A stretch of 64,000 bases of DNA, taken from contig NC_083604.1 in the NCBI RefSeq assembly GCF_029168945.1, forward strand, positions 12,578,812-12,642,811. Direction: 5' to 3'. Below, in pieces: positions 46,839 through 57,164 of this stretch (the stretch's first letter is position 1; each line of letters begins with the position of its first letter). Under the pieces are notes generated by a model, which was given only the letters and a program-made list of their open reading frames with translations, ran no database searches and was not told the DNA's origin. The stretch is from Cannabis sativa. Lineage: Eukaryota; Streptophyta; Magnoliopsida; Rosales; Cannabaceae. The translations under genes and the position numbers were made by a program.

Positions 46839-48578
46839 GTAAGTATTATTGTTTTTATTTTAGATTTTATAATATAGTGTTTGGTTTTAAATTTGTATAT
46901 ATAATGTGTATTTATGATATTTTTGTATATAAAAAAAGGTATATATATTTAAAAATCTGTTTATATTTGTGTATATACAATATTTAGTTATATGAGTTTT
47001 GATTTTTTTAATTTTTTTATCTGTGTATATATTTGATAATCTGTGTATATACATATATATATTTTTCTATATAAAAATAGAAATCTGTTTATATATTTTG
47101 TGTATATATGATTTGGTATATGAGTTTTGATTTTTCTTATTTTGGTATCTGTATATATATATATAATTTTCTGTGTATATAATTATTATATATATATTAT
47201 ATTGTAGTGTATATATTGTAGTGTATCTTATATATATAAAGTATATAATATATTTTGTTATCTGTATATATATATATATATATTGTAGTGTATCTTATAT
47301 ATATAAAGTATATAATATATTTTGTAGTATATATATTGTATATATTAATCTGTGCATATATATGTTTTATTTATATATATATTTATTATTAATGTGTAGA
47401 AGTTGTAAATATATATATATAAGATTGATATTTTTTTTATATATATGTGTATATAAAATATGTAGTATATATTAATGTTTATATAATTTATATATATTGT
47501 AACAGTAATATATATATGGTATTCTATTTGTTTAGATTAAGAAAAATGTGTATTTGTTTATTTTATATTAGATTTTATTTAAATTAAAAAGTTTGTTGGA
47601 TAGTTAAATAAAAATTTGAAAACTAAGTTTAGTAAATTTAGAATAAATAAAAAAATTCAAAAAGTTGTTGAAAACTAATTTTAGTAAGTTTAGTAAAGTT
47701 TGTTGGTAAGTTAAATAAATATTTAAATTATTTGAATAAAACTTTTATTTAAATTTTTAAAAAATAATTATTATTGCATTTTTGAGGTGGTATAAAAAAT
47801 TAAAAATTATGAATAAATAAAAAAAATGGTAACTTTAAATGAATTTTACTTTAAATAATAAATTTGTTTTTATATAAATAATAAATAACTTAAAAATTAA
47901 AAAATAGTAATTTAATGAATAAATTTTTCATTTAAATATATTTTAAATCATAAAATATTCATAATTTGATATTTTATATTTATTTAAATTTAAAAAATAA
48001 ATTTGGTTTTGTATAAATAATAAATAACTCAAAAATTAAAAAATTAAAAATTAAATAGTAGTAATTTAATAAATAAAATTTTTATTTTAATATATTTTAA
48101 TTCATAAAATATTCATAAAATTTTATATTTTATATTTTATATTTATTTAAATTTAAAAAATGAATTTGTTTTCATATAAATAATAAATAACTCAAAAATT
48201 AAAAAATTAAAAATTAAAAAAGTAGTAATTTAATGAATAAAATTTTTATTTAAATATATTTTAATTCATAAAATTTTATATTTTATATTTATTTAAATTT
48301 AAAAAATAAATTTGTTTTTGTATAAATAATAAATAACTAAAAAATTAAAAAATTAAAAATTAAAGAGTACTAATTTAATAAATAAATTTTTTATTTAAAT
48401 ATATTTTAATTCATAAAATATTCATAAAATTTTATAATTGTAATTAATAAGTAGTTGAAAAGAGCGATGGATATACAAGAGTGATGTATATACATGGCAT
48501 AATTTTTATTCATAAAATTTCATAACACTTAACAAATCATTCAAATTTGTAATACTTTATTTGTCGCCTAAATTGTAG
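46839..48578 (+). other. Leader intron of the CACTA gene: TA microsatellites and minisatellite
   Basis: The first part (46,860-47,530) is dominated by (TA)n and GTATATAT runs. The second (about 47,855-48,440) has four imperfect units of roughly 140-165 bp, each with AATTTGTTTT(T/G)(A/T)ATAAATAATAAATAACT-like and TTTAATTCATAAAATATTC phrases. No coding sequence is supported. Confidence 0.7.
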
Positions 48579-49230
48579 ATGGCGACAATCGATAAGTCTT
48601 GGACCAAAATCAGAAATCGTGGTTGCCATGAATTTTGGAATGGTCTACAAGCCTTTTTAGCAATGGCATCAGAACATAAGGATTGTGATGGAAGAATTCG
48701 ATGTCCTTGTGTAAGATGTATAAATAGTAGGTTTGAAAAAATAGATAGGGTTAGAGCACACGTATTTGATCGAGAGGATGTACAAGGAGAAGATGAACAA
48801 CCAACCACAAACCCTCATTTTGATGACTTATTTGAGGAAATTGAAGCTGAATTGTATCCCGGTTGTGATTAGATTTCGTCTCTCAACTTTTTAGCAAAGC
48901 TATTGCATTTAAAAGTTAGAGGAAAAATTCCTAATAACATCTTTGAAGAATTGTTGAAGCTTTTAAAGTTTGCATTTCCGAAGGAAAATAATATTCCAGC
49001 AACTTACTACGAGGCAAAAAAGAGATTGAAGAAATTAGGCTTGGGTTATGACTCTATCCATGTGTGTTTGTATAATTGTTGCCTATTTTATAAGGAGAAT
49101 GCATCGAAGGAGGCTTGTCCAGTTTGCGGAACTAGTCGTTGGGTTACTTCCGAGAACGGCAAAGCAAAAAAAGTTCCTTGCAAAGTCATGCGATATTTTC
49201 CGTTGACACCTCGACTTAAAAGATTATATA
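48579..49230 (+). pseudogene. TNP2-like CACTA transposase, N-terminal part
   Basis: The ATG at 48,579 opens a 97-codon frame (MATIDKSWTKIRNRGCHEFW, IRCPCVRCINSRF), a transposase-associated domain typical of the start of plant En/Spm TNP2 (Pfam transpos_assoc type). A TAG at 48,870 breaks it; the reading frame then continues (48,903-49,230) with NIFEELLKLLKFAFP, TYYEAKKRLKKLGLGYD, CPVCGTSRW and FPLTPRLKRLY, the TNP2 part with a Cys-rich knuckle. E1 cuts in at 49,231. The catalytic middle of TNP2 does not follow on the other side. Confidence 0.85.
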
Positions 49231-52191
49231 TGTAACGCCCTAAATAATTAGGCACGCTACCCAAAATGATTATGAAACCCTAATCCCCTAACCGGGATTA
49301 CTAATTAAAAACAGCGCAGAATTTAAACTTTTATATTAAACAGACTGAAAATAAACTTGTAATATATTTAAACTTTTCAAACATAGTTGGGATCCCAAAA
49401 ATATTTACAAAATTATTACAAGCTCTTTCTTACTAGCCGACCTAAGCGGCAAAACAGAATACAAAAGTCAACACTGCTAGACCCATAACCCGCTTGGTCT
49501 GAAGTGGCGTGAACATGTACATTCCTCGCCCTGCTCCTGAAACTCATGGTTGACCAGCTAATGTCTTACCCTTTCCTGCACAGTAGAGCACCTGTGAGCC
49601 AAGCCCAGCAAGACAGTATATAACATAACAATAATAATATGCTCATCATACTGTTTAAACAATGATGCCATTTATATATATGTCTGTGTGTCACAGACCT
49701 GCATGTCACACTCACATGCCTATTTATGTCTACGTGGCGTAGACCTATGTGTTGCGCTCACACATCTCTTTATATCTACGTGGCGTAGACCTACGTGTTG
49801 CTCTCACACGTCTAGTTACAATAAGGCCCTAGAATAGTTCATCTCGGTTCTGATTACCGAGTCTAACTTGATTATGCCTTGAACGCATAACCTTTAATCT
49901 TAATATGTATAACACATAACTGATGGTGCCCACTGCACCATTGGTCTATCTACTGTAGACCTGCATGTTACGCTCACATGCCTATTTATGTCTACGTGGC
50001 GTAGACCTACGTGTTGCTCTCACACGTCTATATACGATAAGGCCTTAGTAGGGTTTACCTCGGTTTTGCTTACCGAGCCTAACCTGGTTATGCCTTGCTC
50101 GCATAACCCTATTCTTATATATATACGTAATCCATACATTACGTTCTTTCAATGGTTTATCCTGGTGATATATACCAGGTCTAACCCAGTTATGTCTCAT
50201 TCACATAACTTATAACATACATGCGTGTATTCAACATTTATTACAACATATATAATCTTAGGGTAATAACCCTAACTTACAAACAAGTAATCACTCATAA
50301 AATACACTTCTATATACTCAGATAACATTTACTAAGAATGTTAACCCTAACTCATGCTTTCACTGGATTCTTAATATTCTAGGGTAATAACCATAGATCG
50401 CATTAAAATTAACTCAAGGTACCAACTTACCGAGTCTAGCTTGATTATGCCTTAAGTGCATAATTCATAATCTTAATATATATATTTATCCAACATGGCA
50501 TAGTATTTATACAACATATATCATTAGGGTAATAACCCTAGGCTATTAAACCGCTCACGTTAGGGTAATAACCCTAATCCCGGTTACTAAACTTTCATGC
50601 ATATCATTCACAATATAAGCGCCACTGCGCATACTCTACGTGCTAATCACTATCTTACCTGTTGTCCAGCTATAAAAGGAGATTCTGAATCCCCGGGTGC
50701 TCCTGATCAGGTGCCGGTAATCCTAGTCACACAAATCCGGGATAATTCACACTTAGGGTTAACCCCTGATTTTCAACTCATAAAATTCAAACATGGCATT
50801 TATAACTCAGATAATCATACAGAGCTCGGAACGAGCTTTCCAACGATATAAAGAACTCCCGAATCGGAGTTCGGATCACAAAGTTATGCATTTTTGAAAA
50901 TTCAACCCAAACTGCCCAAAAACACGAGGGCGGGCCGTGGCATGCCCCAGACCATGCCGCGGCACCTGGGACCAATTCCCAGGTCCACTCAGAGGAGCGG
51001 GCCGCGGCATGCTCCAGAGCATGTCGCGGCATCTGGGTGCAGAACCCAGAAAACCAGCAAGCTCAACTCGAATTTTCAGCCCAAAACTCAATCTTTTCAC
51101 TCCAATTTCTCAACCAAACTTTCAAATCAACAAGGTTGCTAGAAATTATTAGATGATCAAAATAACCTATTTCATGCATCAATTCCAATAATAATTCCTC
51201 AATTTCAGATTACTCAAACAACATAAAATTCATGCTTTAACTAAACAACTTCAAGCTCTTGAACAAGAGCTTCATCACCAATAACCCAAACAATTTCCAG
51301 CAGTAAAAACATCCTAAGAACACATGATTCCAAGCTAGAAAATAGCCTATAATCATAATACAAGCTCAACAACATAAATCATGCATTTTCTTACCAAAAA
51401 TCATCAAGATTAAACACCAAGCTTAGAAACATGCATGAGCAAGAACATATCAACTAATTCATGCATTTTCACAACAATTTCAGTAAGATTCCACTAATTA
51501 AAATTCAATAAAAACTCAGCAAGAGTTACCTAGACTCCAAGCTCAAGAAACCACAATCCAAAGCTCCAATTCACACCCAATTTCCAAGCAATTCTCCACA
51601 AACATACTTTGAAAACCAAAAGGGCTTTAGGGAAAGAGAGGGTTCGGGTGAGAGAGAGATTAACCCAGAAAAATAACTCCTTTTCTTTCCAAAAATCATT
51701 AATTCAAAGTAAATCCCTTATGGTCAAATGACCATTTTGCCCCTAGGGCTATAAAACAAACACAAGCACTTTCAAGGGTATAAATGCCATTTCACACTCA
51801 AATATTACCAAATAAATTTCAGATTATCACATATCAAATAAAATGCCAACTAATCAATTTAATTTACATTTCGGGCCCGAACCCAGTTCGACCCGAAATT
51901 CCCGGGTGTGACTATACCGCGCCAACCTGTCAAAACACACCTGAAAAGACAACACATGCATACTATATAATAATATAGTTCTATTAAGCACGTAATTAAA
52001 TTAATCTCAACAATTTACCCTTCTCGGGTCATAATTACCAAAATGCCCCTGGCTCACCAACGGGATCTTTAACATTTTAAATTTCATATAATTTCACATA
52101 TATTGAACTATATATTAATATAATTCCTCAATTAACTCATAATTATCTAATTAGGGTTTTGCTAATCCTTTTCTTAATTCTGGGTATTACA
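49231..52191 (-). mobile_element. Solo LTR E1, inserted in the CACTA transposase
   Basis: 2,961 bp, TGTAACGCCC...GGGTATTACA, TSD ATATA at 49,226-49,230 and 52,192-52,196. No internal domain. On the reverse strand it aligns with E2 from end to end, but is ~650 bp longer through repeated modules (ACGTGTTGCTCTCACACGTC with TCTACGTGGCGTAGACC, at about 49,720, 49,790 and 49,990; ACCGAG...CTTGATTATGCC-like phrases). GCCGCGGCATG palindromes lie at 50,930-51,035. E1 is in the opposite orientation to E2. Short frames within it are not supported as genes. Confidence 0.88.
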
Positions 52192-52391
52192 ATATAGTTC
52201 GAGGATTACAATCGAATGAACCTCCAGTAATTGTTGAATCGTCCGATCAGTTAGTGGATTCTGAGATAGAGAATAATGAACTTGATAAAAACTATGTTGC
52301 TGAAGAAGTAGATGATTTACTAGTTGAACATGTGGAGGATGAAAATGTAAACTTGGTGAATGATGGAAATGATAGTGATTCGTCAGTGTAA
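52192..52391 (+). pseudogene. TNP2-like CACTA transposase, C-terminal end
   Basis: Directly after E1, the same frame as the N-terminal part continues: NEPPVIVESSDQLVDSEIEN and an acidic tail ending DSDSSV and TAA at 52,389-52,391. This looks like a C-terminus; no known core motifs of TNP2 are present. The joint falls just after RLKRLY, where TNP2 proteins normally have several hundred more residues. Confidence 0.6.
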
Positions 52392-52540
52392 CTTTTATTT
52401 TGTAAACATTTGTTACTAAAACTTTTTACAATTAAATGAATTTTTAATTTCTTTCACATTAACATTTGTGTGAACTTTCAATTATGTGTTTCACATTTTG
52501 TAAAATCTTACATTTTTTTCCGTCTTCAAAGTAAAGTACA

Positions 52541-54465
52541 ATGTCAGCTACGTTAGCGACATACCATGGTGGAGATGGTGATGGCAGGGATCCCCCTGAT
52601 CCTTCTAGGGTACCGTCGTCCTGCAAATCAGGTTTTCATATTTTTTCAGATCTAACATTGTTCTGAATGTAAATAGTGAATGTATGATTTACTAACAATA
52701 ATATTTTTCTCTCAAATAAATGTAGTTCCACCTCCGATCAGAAAGCGTCGTGGGGTTGCAGCAAACGCTAACCTCAAAAAAAAAAGGAGAGAAGCTGGTA
52801 AGCCCTTACCGGTGGAGGTAGATCTTGAAACAGGCAAAGTTGTTGGCACTTAAGCAAGCAACTATGTTCGATTTCTTGGCCAACAAGTAAGCATGTTGTG
52901 CCCGGGTGGTCATCTAAATTTTTCTGATGTACCCCAACAATATAAAGATCAAGTGCTCAATCGAATAAGAGTAAGTGATTTTTAATTATTAATGGTTGTC
53001 ATAATTTTATGTCCTCATTTGTAAATTAATATAATTTTAAATTATTTTATTACACAGTACTATTTTGATATCGATGGGAATCCCCACCGAGACCTACTTA
53101 TGGGGACTTTATATTCGGTGATGGCGGAGCGGTATAGTGAGCGAAAGACGCTCAGACACAAGCATTTTAAACAACATTACAAAAAACCAGAAGATTGGGA
53201 GACAGTTCTCAAATTCCCCCCTGACTACTTGAATACCGAGACTTGGAAACCGGTTTGCGAATTGTTCGTTAGTGAGGCCTTTTTGAATCGTTCAACTAAA
53301 AATAAATCGAATCGGCAACTAATGAAATATCCAACAACGCAAGGCACAAAATCGTTGGCTTCCATACGCCACGGAATGGTATGTAATAATTCTTTAATTG
53401 TTAATAATGTTTTTCTCTTATAATAAACTAATTTAATTGTTTATGTTCGTATAGGGGGGTCCTGCTGGAGAGCATGTAGTTGAAGCATGGAAGGAGATCC
53501 ATGTGAAAAAGTCGTCTGGCACTTTCGTTAATGAATTAGCTGCAAAAGATTATGTAAGTGAATAAAATGATTCATTATTAAAATTTATATTTCATATTAA
53601 TAATATATTCTAATAATTTTGATTTAAATAGGAGGAACTGATCAAGGAGCTTGATAGGAAAAGACTTGAACGGCAATCCCAGAGCGATACCGGCACTGAA
53701 TCTGAATCTGATACTGGTTATCAGTTTGACGTTTTGGAAACAGTTCTAGGTCGAAGATCTGACTATCAAAGAGGCGTGGGTAAAAGGCTGAAGGGCAAAA
53801 GAAAGAAACCAATCCCTCAAACTCAATCGACGGTGCCTCCTGCACCAACTACTGAAATGATGAGCACTGTGGCAGATATATTCTCAGCTATGCGTGCCAC
53901 TTGGGGGGGTAATTTGACGCCTGAACAACGTGCCCAAATATTTAACCCACGCTTTGACAATTTCATTCAAACGTATAGTCAGTCGCAGTCGCCTGGTGGT
54001 TCGTCTTCTCAGAGTCATGCCGCTCCTCTGGAACAGCAACAACAACCTCCTTCGCAACCACAATTTCAGCCTTCTTCGCAACAACAATTCCAAAATTTGT
54101 CACAGCAGCAATTTGAAAATTTTTTGCAGCAAAGAACCCCAATCTTTTCCTCGGCTAGCTTCCTCAAAGAAGAATAACAGTCTGCTCCGCCAATGGGAAA
54201 TTAGTTCTTATACCGAACACCGTCAGAGTCTCCTCCGCTCGGCTCAAACTTTGCTGATTTTGGATTATTTGGGAGTTCATTGCAACAGAACCAATTTTAT
54301 TCAACTCCCATTTTCAACCAAGCTGAGCTCAGTAATTTAACACTCGGTTTATCATCAGACCAAGCATATGTGCCTTCTCCGCCACGGGCTTCGGGGACTC
54401 GTAACGAAAATAATCCGGAACAAGATTTTATAATTAGAGACTTAAATGAAGATGTTAATGAATAA
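52541..54465 (+). pseudogene. Second CACTA gene, transposase_24-like (TNPA/TNP1 type), five exons
   Basis: Exons 52,541-52,631, 52,726-52,970, 53,058-53,378, 53,455-53,553 and 53,632-54,177 join in phase with GT-AG borders. Features are a basic patch (PPPIRKRRGVAANANLKKK), then PVEVDLETGKVVG, then DGNPHRDLLMGTLYSVMAER and EAFLNRSTKNKSNRQ, then GPAGEHVVEAWKEIHVKKSS, consistent with the plant transposase_24 family (Ptta/En/Spm). The tail is Gln-rich (QQQQPPSQPQFQ). Stops in frame: TAA in exon 2 (after KVVGT), TAA at 54,175 and a TAG shortly after; beyond them the frame stays open to TAA 54,465. The function in active CACTA elements is thought to be binding the subterminal repeats. Confidence 0.75.
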
Positions 54466-54698
54466 TTTATTTATGTTTTGTAATAATTTAGTTTAAATTT
54501 GAGACAATATTTTATTATGATTAATATGTTAAAGTTAATTACTTTGGAGACATTTTTAAATTGTCAATAAATTTTATTAAATTGTTATAATTATATTAAT
54601 TAAATTTTATATATTAAATATTTATATAAATAATTATTTATTTATAAATATTTATTTATATATAACCATTTATAATATATTTTTTTTATTCTGTAGGG
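54466..54698. other. AT-rich 3' end of the second CACTA gene
   Basis: About 230 bp of AT-rich sequence after the last in-frame stop, with several AATAAA-like sites (for example AATAAATTTT near 54,567). It leads into the right subterminal repeats. No gene seen. Confidence 0.5.
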
Positions 54699-54988
54699 CA
54701 TTAGCGGCGGAGTAATAGCGGCGGGACCCTGCCGCTAATGCGCTTTGTCAGTCTCGAAACACGAAACTGACAAGGGCATTAGCGGCGGGACCACGCCGCT
54801 ATTACTCCGCCGCTATTAATAGTATTAGCGGCGGACCCCTTTTTTGGCCGCTAATACTATTAATAGCGGCCAAGCAATAGCGGCGGACCAATAGCGGCCG
54901 AGGTCCGCCGCTATTGCCCTTTAGCGGCCAGAAAGGGTACTAATAGCGGCGGAGGGGTCCGCCGCTATTAGTGTCCAATGTTGTAGTG
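54699..54988. repeat. CACTA right subterminal and terminal repeats
   Basis: About ten AGCGGCGGA-type motifs in both orientations (ATTAGCGGCGGAGTAATAG, CCGCCGCTATTAATAG) and the terminal GTTGTAGTG. The mirror of the left end. Confidence 0.85.
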
Positions 54989-55444
54989 ATATGTGAATGG
55001 CGTTACTAATTTAATAGCATGATGAGCATATTATTTATATGATTTATATTGTCTTGCTGAGCTTGGCTCACGGGTGCTTTACTGTGCAGGACAGGTTAAG
55101 ACTTTAGCTGATCAGCCATGAGTTTCAGGAGCTGGGCGAAGAATGTACATGTCCGGGCCATACTAGACCAAGCGGGTTGGGTCTACTAGAGATGTATTTT
55201 GATACTCTATTTTGCCGCTTAGGTCAGCTGAAAGAAAGAGACTTGTAATAATATTTTGTAAATGTTTTTGGGATCCCAATTTCTGTAACTTTTAGTTTAT
55301 AAAGTTTAAAGTATTACAAGTTTATTTTCATTCCTTTTGTTATAAAAGTTTAAATTTTGCGCCCTTTTGATTAGTAATCTCGTTTAGGGGATTAGGGTTT
55401 CATAAGTATTTTGGGTAGCGTGCCTAATTGTTTAGGGCGTTACA
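54989..55444 (+). repeat. Solo LTR E2, right part
   Basis: Begins with the duplicated ATA and continues the LTR that stops at 46,189. It aligns, reversed, with 49,231-49,690 of E1 and ends TTTAGGGCGTTACA. Confidence 0.85.
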
Positions 55445-55790
55445 GATAGAGTTTTTGTCAATTTTGCCAGTGGATGGATGGGTTATTATTGGCATTGAAA
55501 GCCCACCAAAAATTAGCCATGATAGATTCAAGGGAATGACAAGTGGAAGAAGGAAGGCGGAAACAAGCCATGGTGTAGATGGGGATGGCTTGTATGACCG
55601 ATTTAAGCAGAACTTCTTTGCCACCTTTCGAGAAGGTCTTGTGCTTCCACTTGTTAAGATGGTTCTAGATTTTATATTACAGGTAGTGAAGACTTGCTTT
55701 TTTAAGCGACCAATATGCTGGGGAAGCTCCAAGTATTTCTCAAAAGTGTTACGAATAGGGATGCTCATATAGTCTGAATCAGTTTTTTAT
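55445..55790 (-). pseudogene. LINE ORF2, part 2 (reverse-transcriptase end)
   Basis: Minus strand: IPIRNTFEKYLELPQHIGRL, then FTT...SRTIL, VAKKFCLNRS-like and FLLPLVIPLNLS, matching the stretch of plant L1 RT with KYLGLP, KEVLIKSV and CFLLP. Frame changes occur (KKFCLNRS). It ends near 55,790 without an upstream RT core, so the LINE is 5'-truncated. It precedes the 42,781-44,332 part in the original order. Confidence 0.8.
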
Positions 55791-56187
55791 TAATTTATTG
55801 ATTGTTTTCTGTTTACACCTTTATTTTGTATAAGAATTCTTTAAATTCTCATTTTTACTATATAATTTTTGAAAATATCTATTTGTTTACTTTTTTTATT
55901 AGATAGTCAAAAATTGTATGATGAAATTTTCTACAACATTCATTTATTTTTCAAATTAAAAAAATTAAAGTTAGTAAAATTTACTAATATATTATTAAAA
56001 TAATTATTACAAATTAAAATTTAATATATATCATTAAACAAAATAAAACCACACACTTAAATTATTTCCTAATTATTAAATAAATGGCAGGATTCTCTAA
56101 TTAAACAAATAAATAAATAGCATGATAATTTATTTTATATATAAAATTTTAATTTTTATAATATTTACGGCGAAGCCCGTTTACTAG
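55791..56187 (+). mobile_element. AT-rich stretch ending in a possible Helitron 3' terminus
   Basis: The 3' end at 56,167-56,187 reads ACGGCGAAGCCCGT (a short stem) then TTACTAG followed by T. Plant Helitrons end in a small hairpin and CTRR with a T after it. The 5' end is not identified, so the element limits are only a guess. The rest is AT-rich with no gene. Confidence 0.35.
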
Positions 56188-56270
56188 TTAAATAATAATG
56201 CTACAAATATTTTTTCAAAATATATGATAAAAGCATTTACAACTTGAAAAATCTGGGAACAGCAATATCC

Positions 56271-56312
56271 ATGTGGATTTTTTTTTTGAAAAAAAAAAAA
56301 TCAATCCACATC
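56271..56312. repeat. Inverted repeat with homopolymer arms
   Basis: ATGTGGATT at 56,271-56,279 and AATCCACAT at 56,304-56,312 face each other across a T run and an A run, giving a near-perfect hairpin of about 42 nt. Purpose unknown; it may be a mutated MITE remnant or simple-sequence DNA. Confidence 0.6.
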
Positions 56313-56340
56313 TCTTTTATTTTATTATTTTTCCTAATTA

Positions 56341-56384
56341 ACTAATATTAAATTGCAAAAAAAAAAAAAAACTAATATTAAATT
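56341..56384 (+). repeat. Poly(A) tract bordered by 14-bp direct repeats
   Basis: ACTAATATTAAATT at 56,341-56,354 and again at 56,371-56,384 bracket GC followed by 14 A. This looks like a target-site duplication around a poly(A)-only retroposon insertion (+ sense). Confidence 0.55.
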
Positions 56385-56719
56385 ATTCCATACAAGACTG
56401 TTGTCGTGACTTGAAAGTTGGAAGGTAATCATATAAATCTCAATACTAACATTTCACATCTCTAAACTTATGCTTAAAAAAAAATGACATCTTTAAACTT
56501 TAATGGTTCAATACCCACAATTTAATACATTTTCCACCACACAATTCTTAAGCCAAAAAAGAAAAATAAAATTATTAACAGAAAAAAATCTAAAATTATA
56601 AATTCACATCCAATTTGTACGAGGATATTTTATTGGGTGAGCACCCAAATCCCATTAAGGGAGAGTGCATTTTTATAATTACTTATTATTATCTAATAAA
56701 AAAAAGCATTTTATAACTA
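56385..56719. other. Intergenic stretch without recognised features
   Basis: AT-rich sequence between the poly(A) tract and the MITE. I see no open frame of note, no element end and no RNA gene. Confidence 0.5.
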
Positions 56720-57162
56720 CAGTAGAACCTCTTAAAAATACTCTATTCAAGAATAACCTCTAATTTGTTATAAAAAAATCAAGTCCCGATTTGGGCCAGT
56801 TATAAATAAGAATAATCTCTAAATTGTAATTAGTTATACATTTTTTAAGTCCCGTATTAACAAAATATACCTCTATATAAGAATAATTACATCTTAATAA
56901 AATATATACATGTATTTTGTAAATTTATTTATGTAAAATTAATAATTTTATTTTAAATTATAATACATGTATGAAATTATATTTACTCTAAAATATTTCT
57001 ATTATGATATAGTATTAATGATTATTTATTGTTATTATTGTTACATTGATATTTTTTTGGTTTTTTAATTTTTTTTCTAGTGTAACTCTATTTAGTTATA
57101 ACCTCCCAATTAGAATATAATTTACTTGGTCCCAAGTGTATTCTTGAATAGAGGTTCTACTG
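56720..57162. mobile_element. Emigrant-like MITE (pogo/Tc1-mariner type) upstream of CAMTA4
   Basis: Terminal inverted repeats start CAGTAGAACCTCT at the left (56,720) and end AGAGGTTCTACTG at the right (57,162). The flanking TA (56,718-56,719 and 57,163-57,164) is the target duplication. The right repeat is longer, AAGAATA continuing inward; the left one has an insertion after CTCTT. Length 443 bp, AT-rich, non-coding, with repeated AAGAATAA and CTCTAAATTGT phrases. The similarity to Arabidopsis Emigrant ends (CAGTAAAACCTCTATAAAT) supports a pogo-related MITE. Confidence 0.8.
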
Positions 57163-57164
57163 TA

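Larger units (their letters stand above)
46190..54988 (+). mobile_element. CACTA (En/Spm) DNA transposon, defective
   Basis: The right end is CACTACAACA on the minus strand (54,979-54,988) and the left end CAGTACAACA (46,190-46,199), one mismatch. The TSD is ATA (46,187-46,189 and 54,989-54,991). CACTA ends with a 3-bp duplication define the superfamily. Both ends carry dense subterminal AGCGGCGGA repeats in both orientations. Inside are the broken TNP2-like gene (48,579 onward, split by E1) and a second five-exon gene (52,541-54,465). Total length is 8.8 kb, of which ~3 kb is E1. Internal sequence missing from TNP2 makes it non-autonomous. Confidence 0.9.
44333..55444 (+). mobile_element. 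Solo LTR E2 (split by the CACTA element)
   Basis: Starts TGTAATACCCTAGAATTAAG at 44,333 and ends TTTAGGGCGTTACA at 55,444. TSD is GATAG at 44,328-44,332 and 55,445-55,449. The LTR itself is 44,333-46,189 plus 54,992-55,444, about 2.3 kb; the rest is the CACTA insertion. It has TG...CA ends but no internal domain or second LTR, so it is a solo LTR left by LTR-LTR recombination. Orientation + is by analogy with element D, whose LTR ends GGTGTTACA. It contains a ~120-bp GC segment with GCCGCGGCATG motifs at 45,466-45,570. Confidence 0.85.

Noticed and set aside
47173..47475. 100-codon frame rich in Tyr/Ile
   Set aside because: Translated (TA)n microsatellite in the CACTA leader intron.
49231..52191. 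E1 as a TRIM element with two short LTRs
   Set aside because: No direct terminal repeat within it; repeated modules are internal and the whole unit aligns with E2.
46190..54988. Mutator or PIF/Harbinger identity for the DNA transposon
   Set aside because: CACTA ends, 3-bp duplication ATA and TNP2/transposase_24-like genes fit En/Spm; no 9-bp duplication.
44333..55444. E2 as a full-length LTR retrotransposon with E1 as its internal domain
   Set aside because: E1 lies inside the CACTA transposase with its own TSD and inverted orientation; E2 has no internal region of its own.
55428..55772. 114-codon plus-strand frame
   Set aside because: Opposite the LINE RT remnant, which matches known plant LINE motifs on the minus strand.
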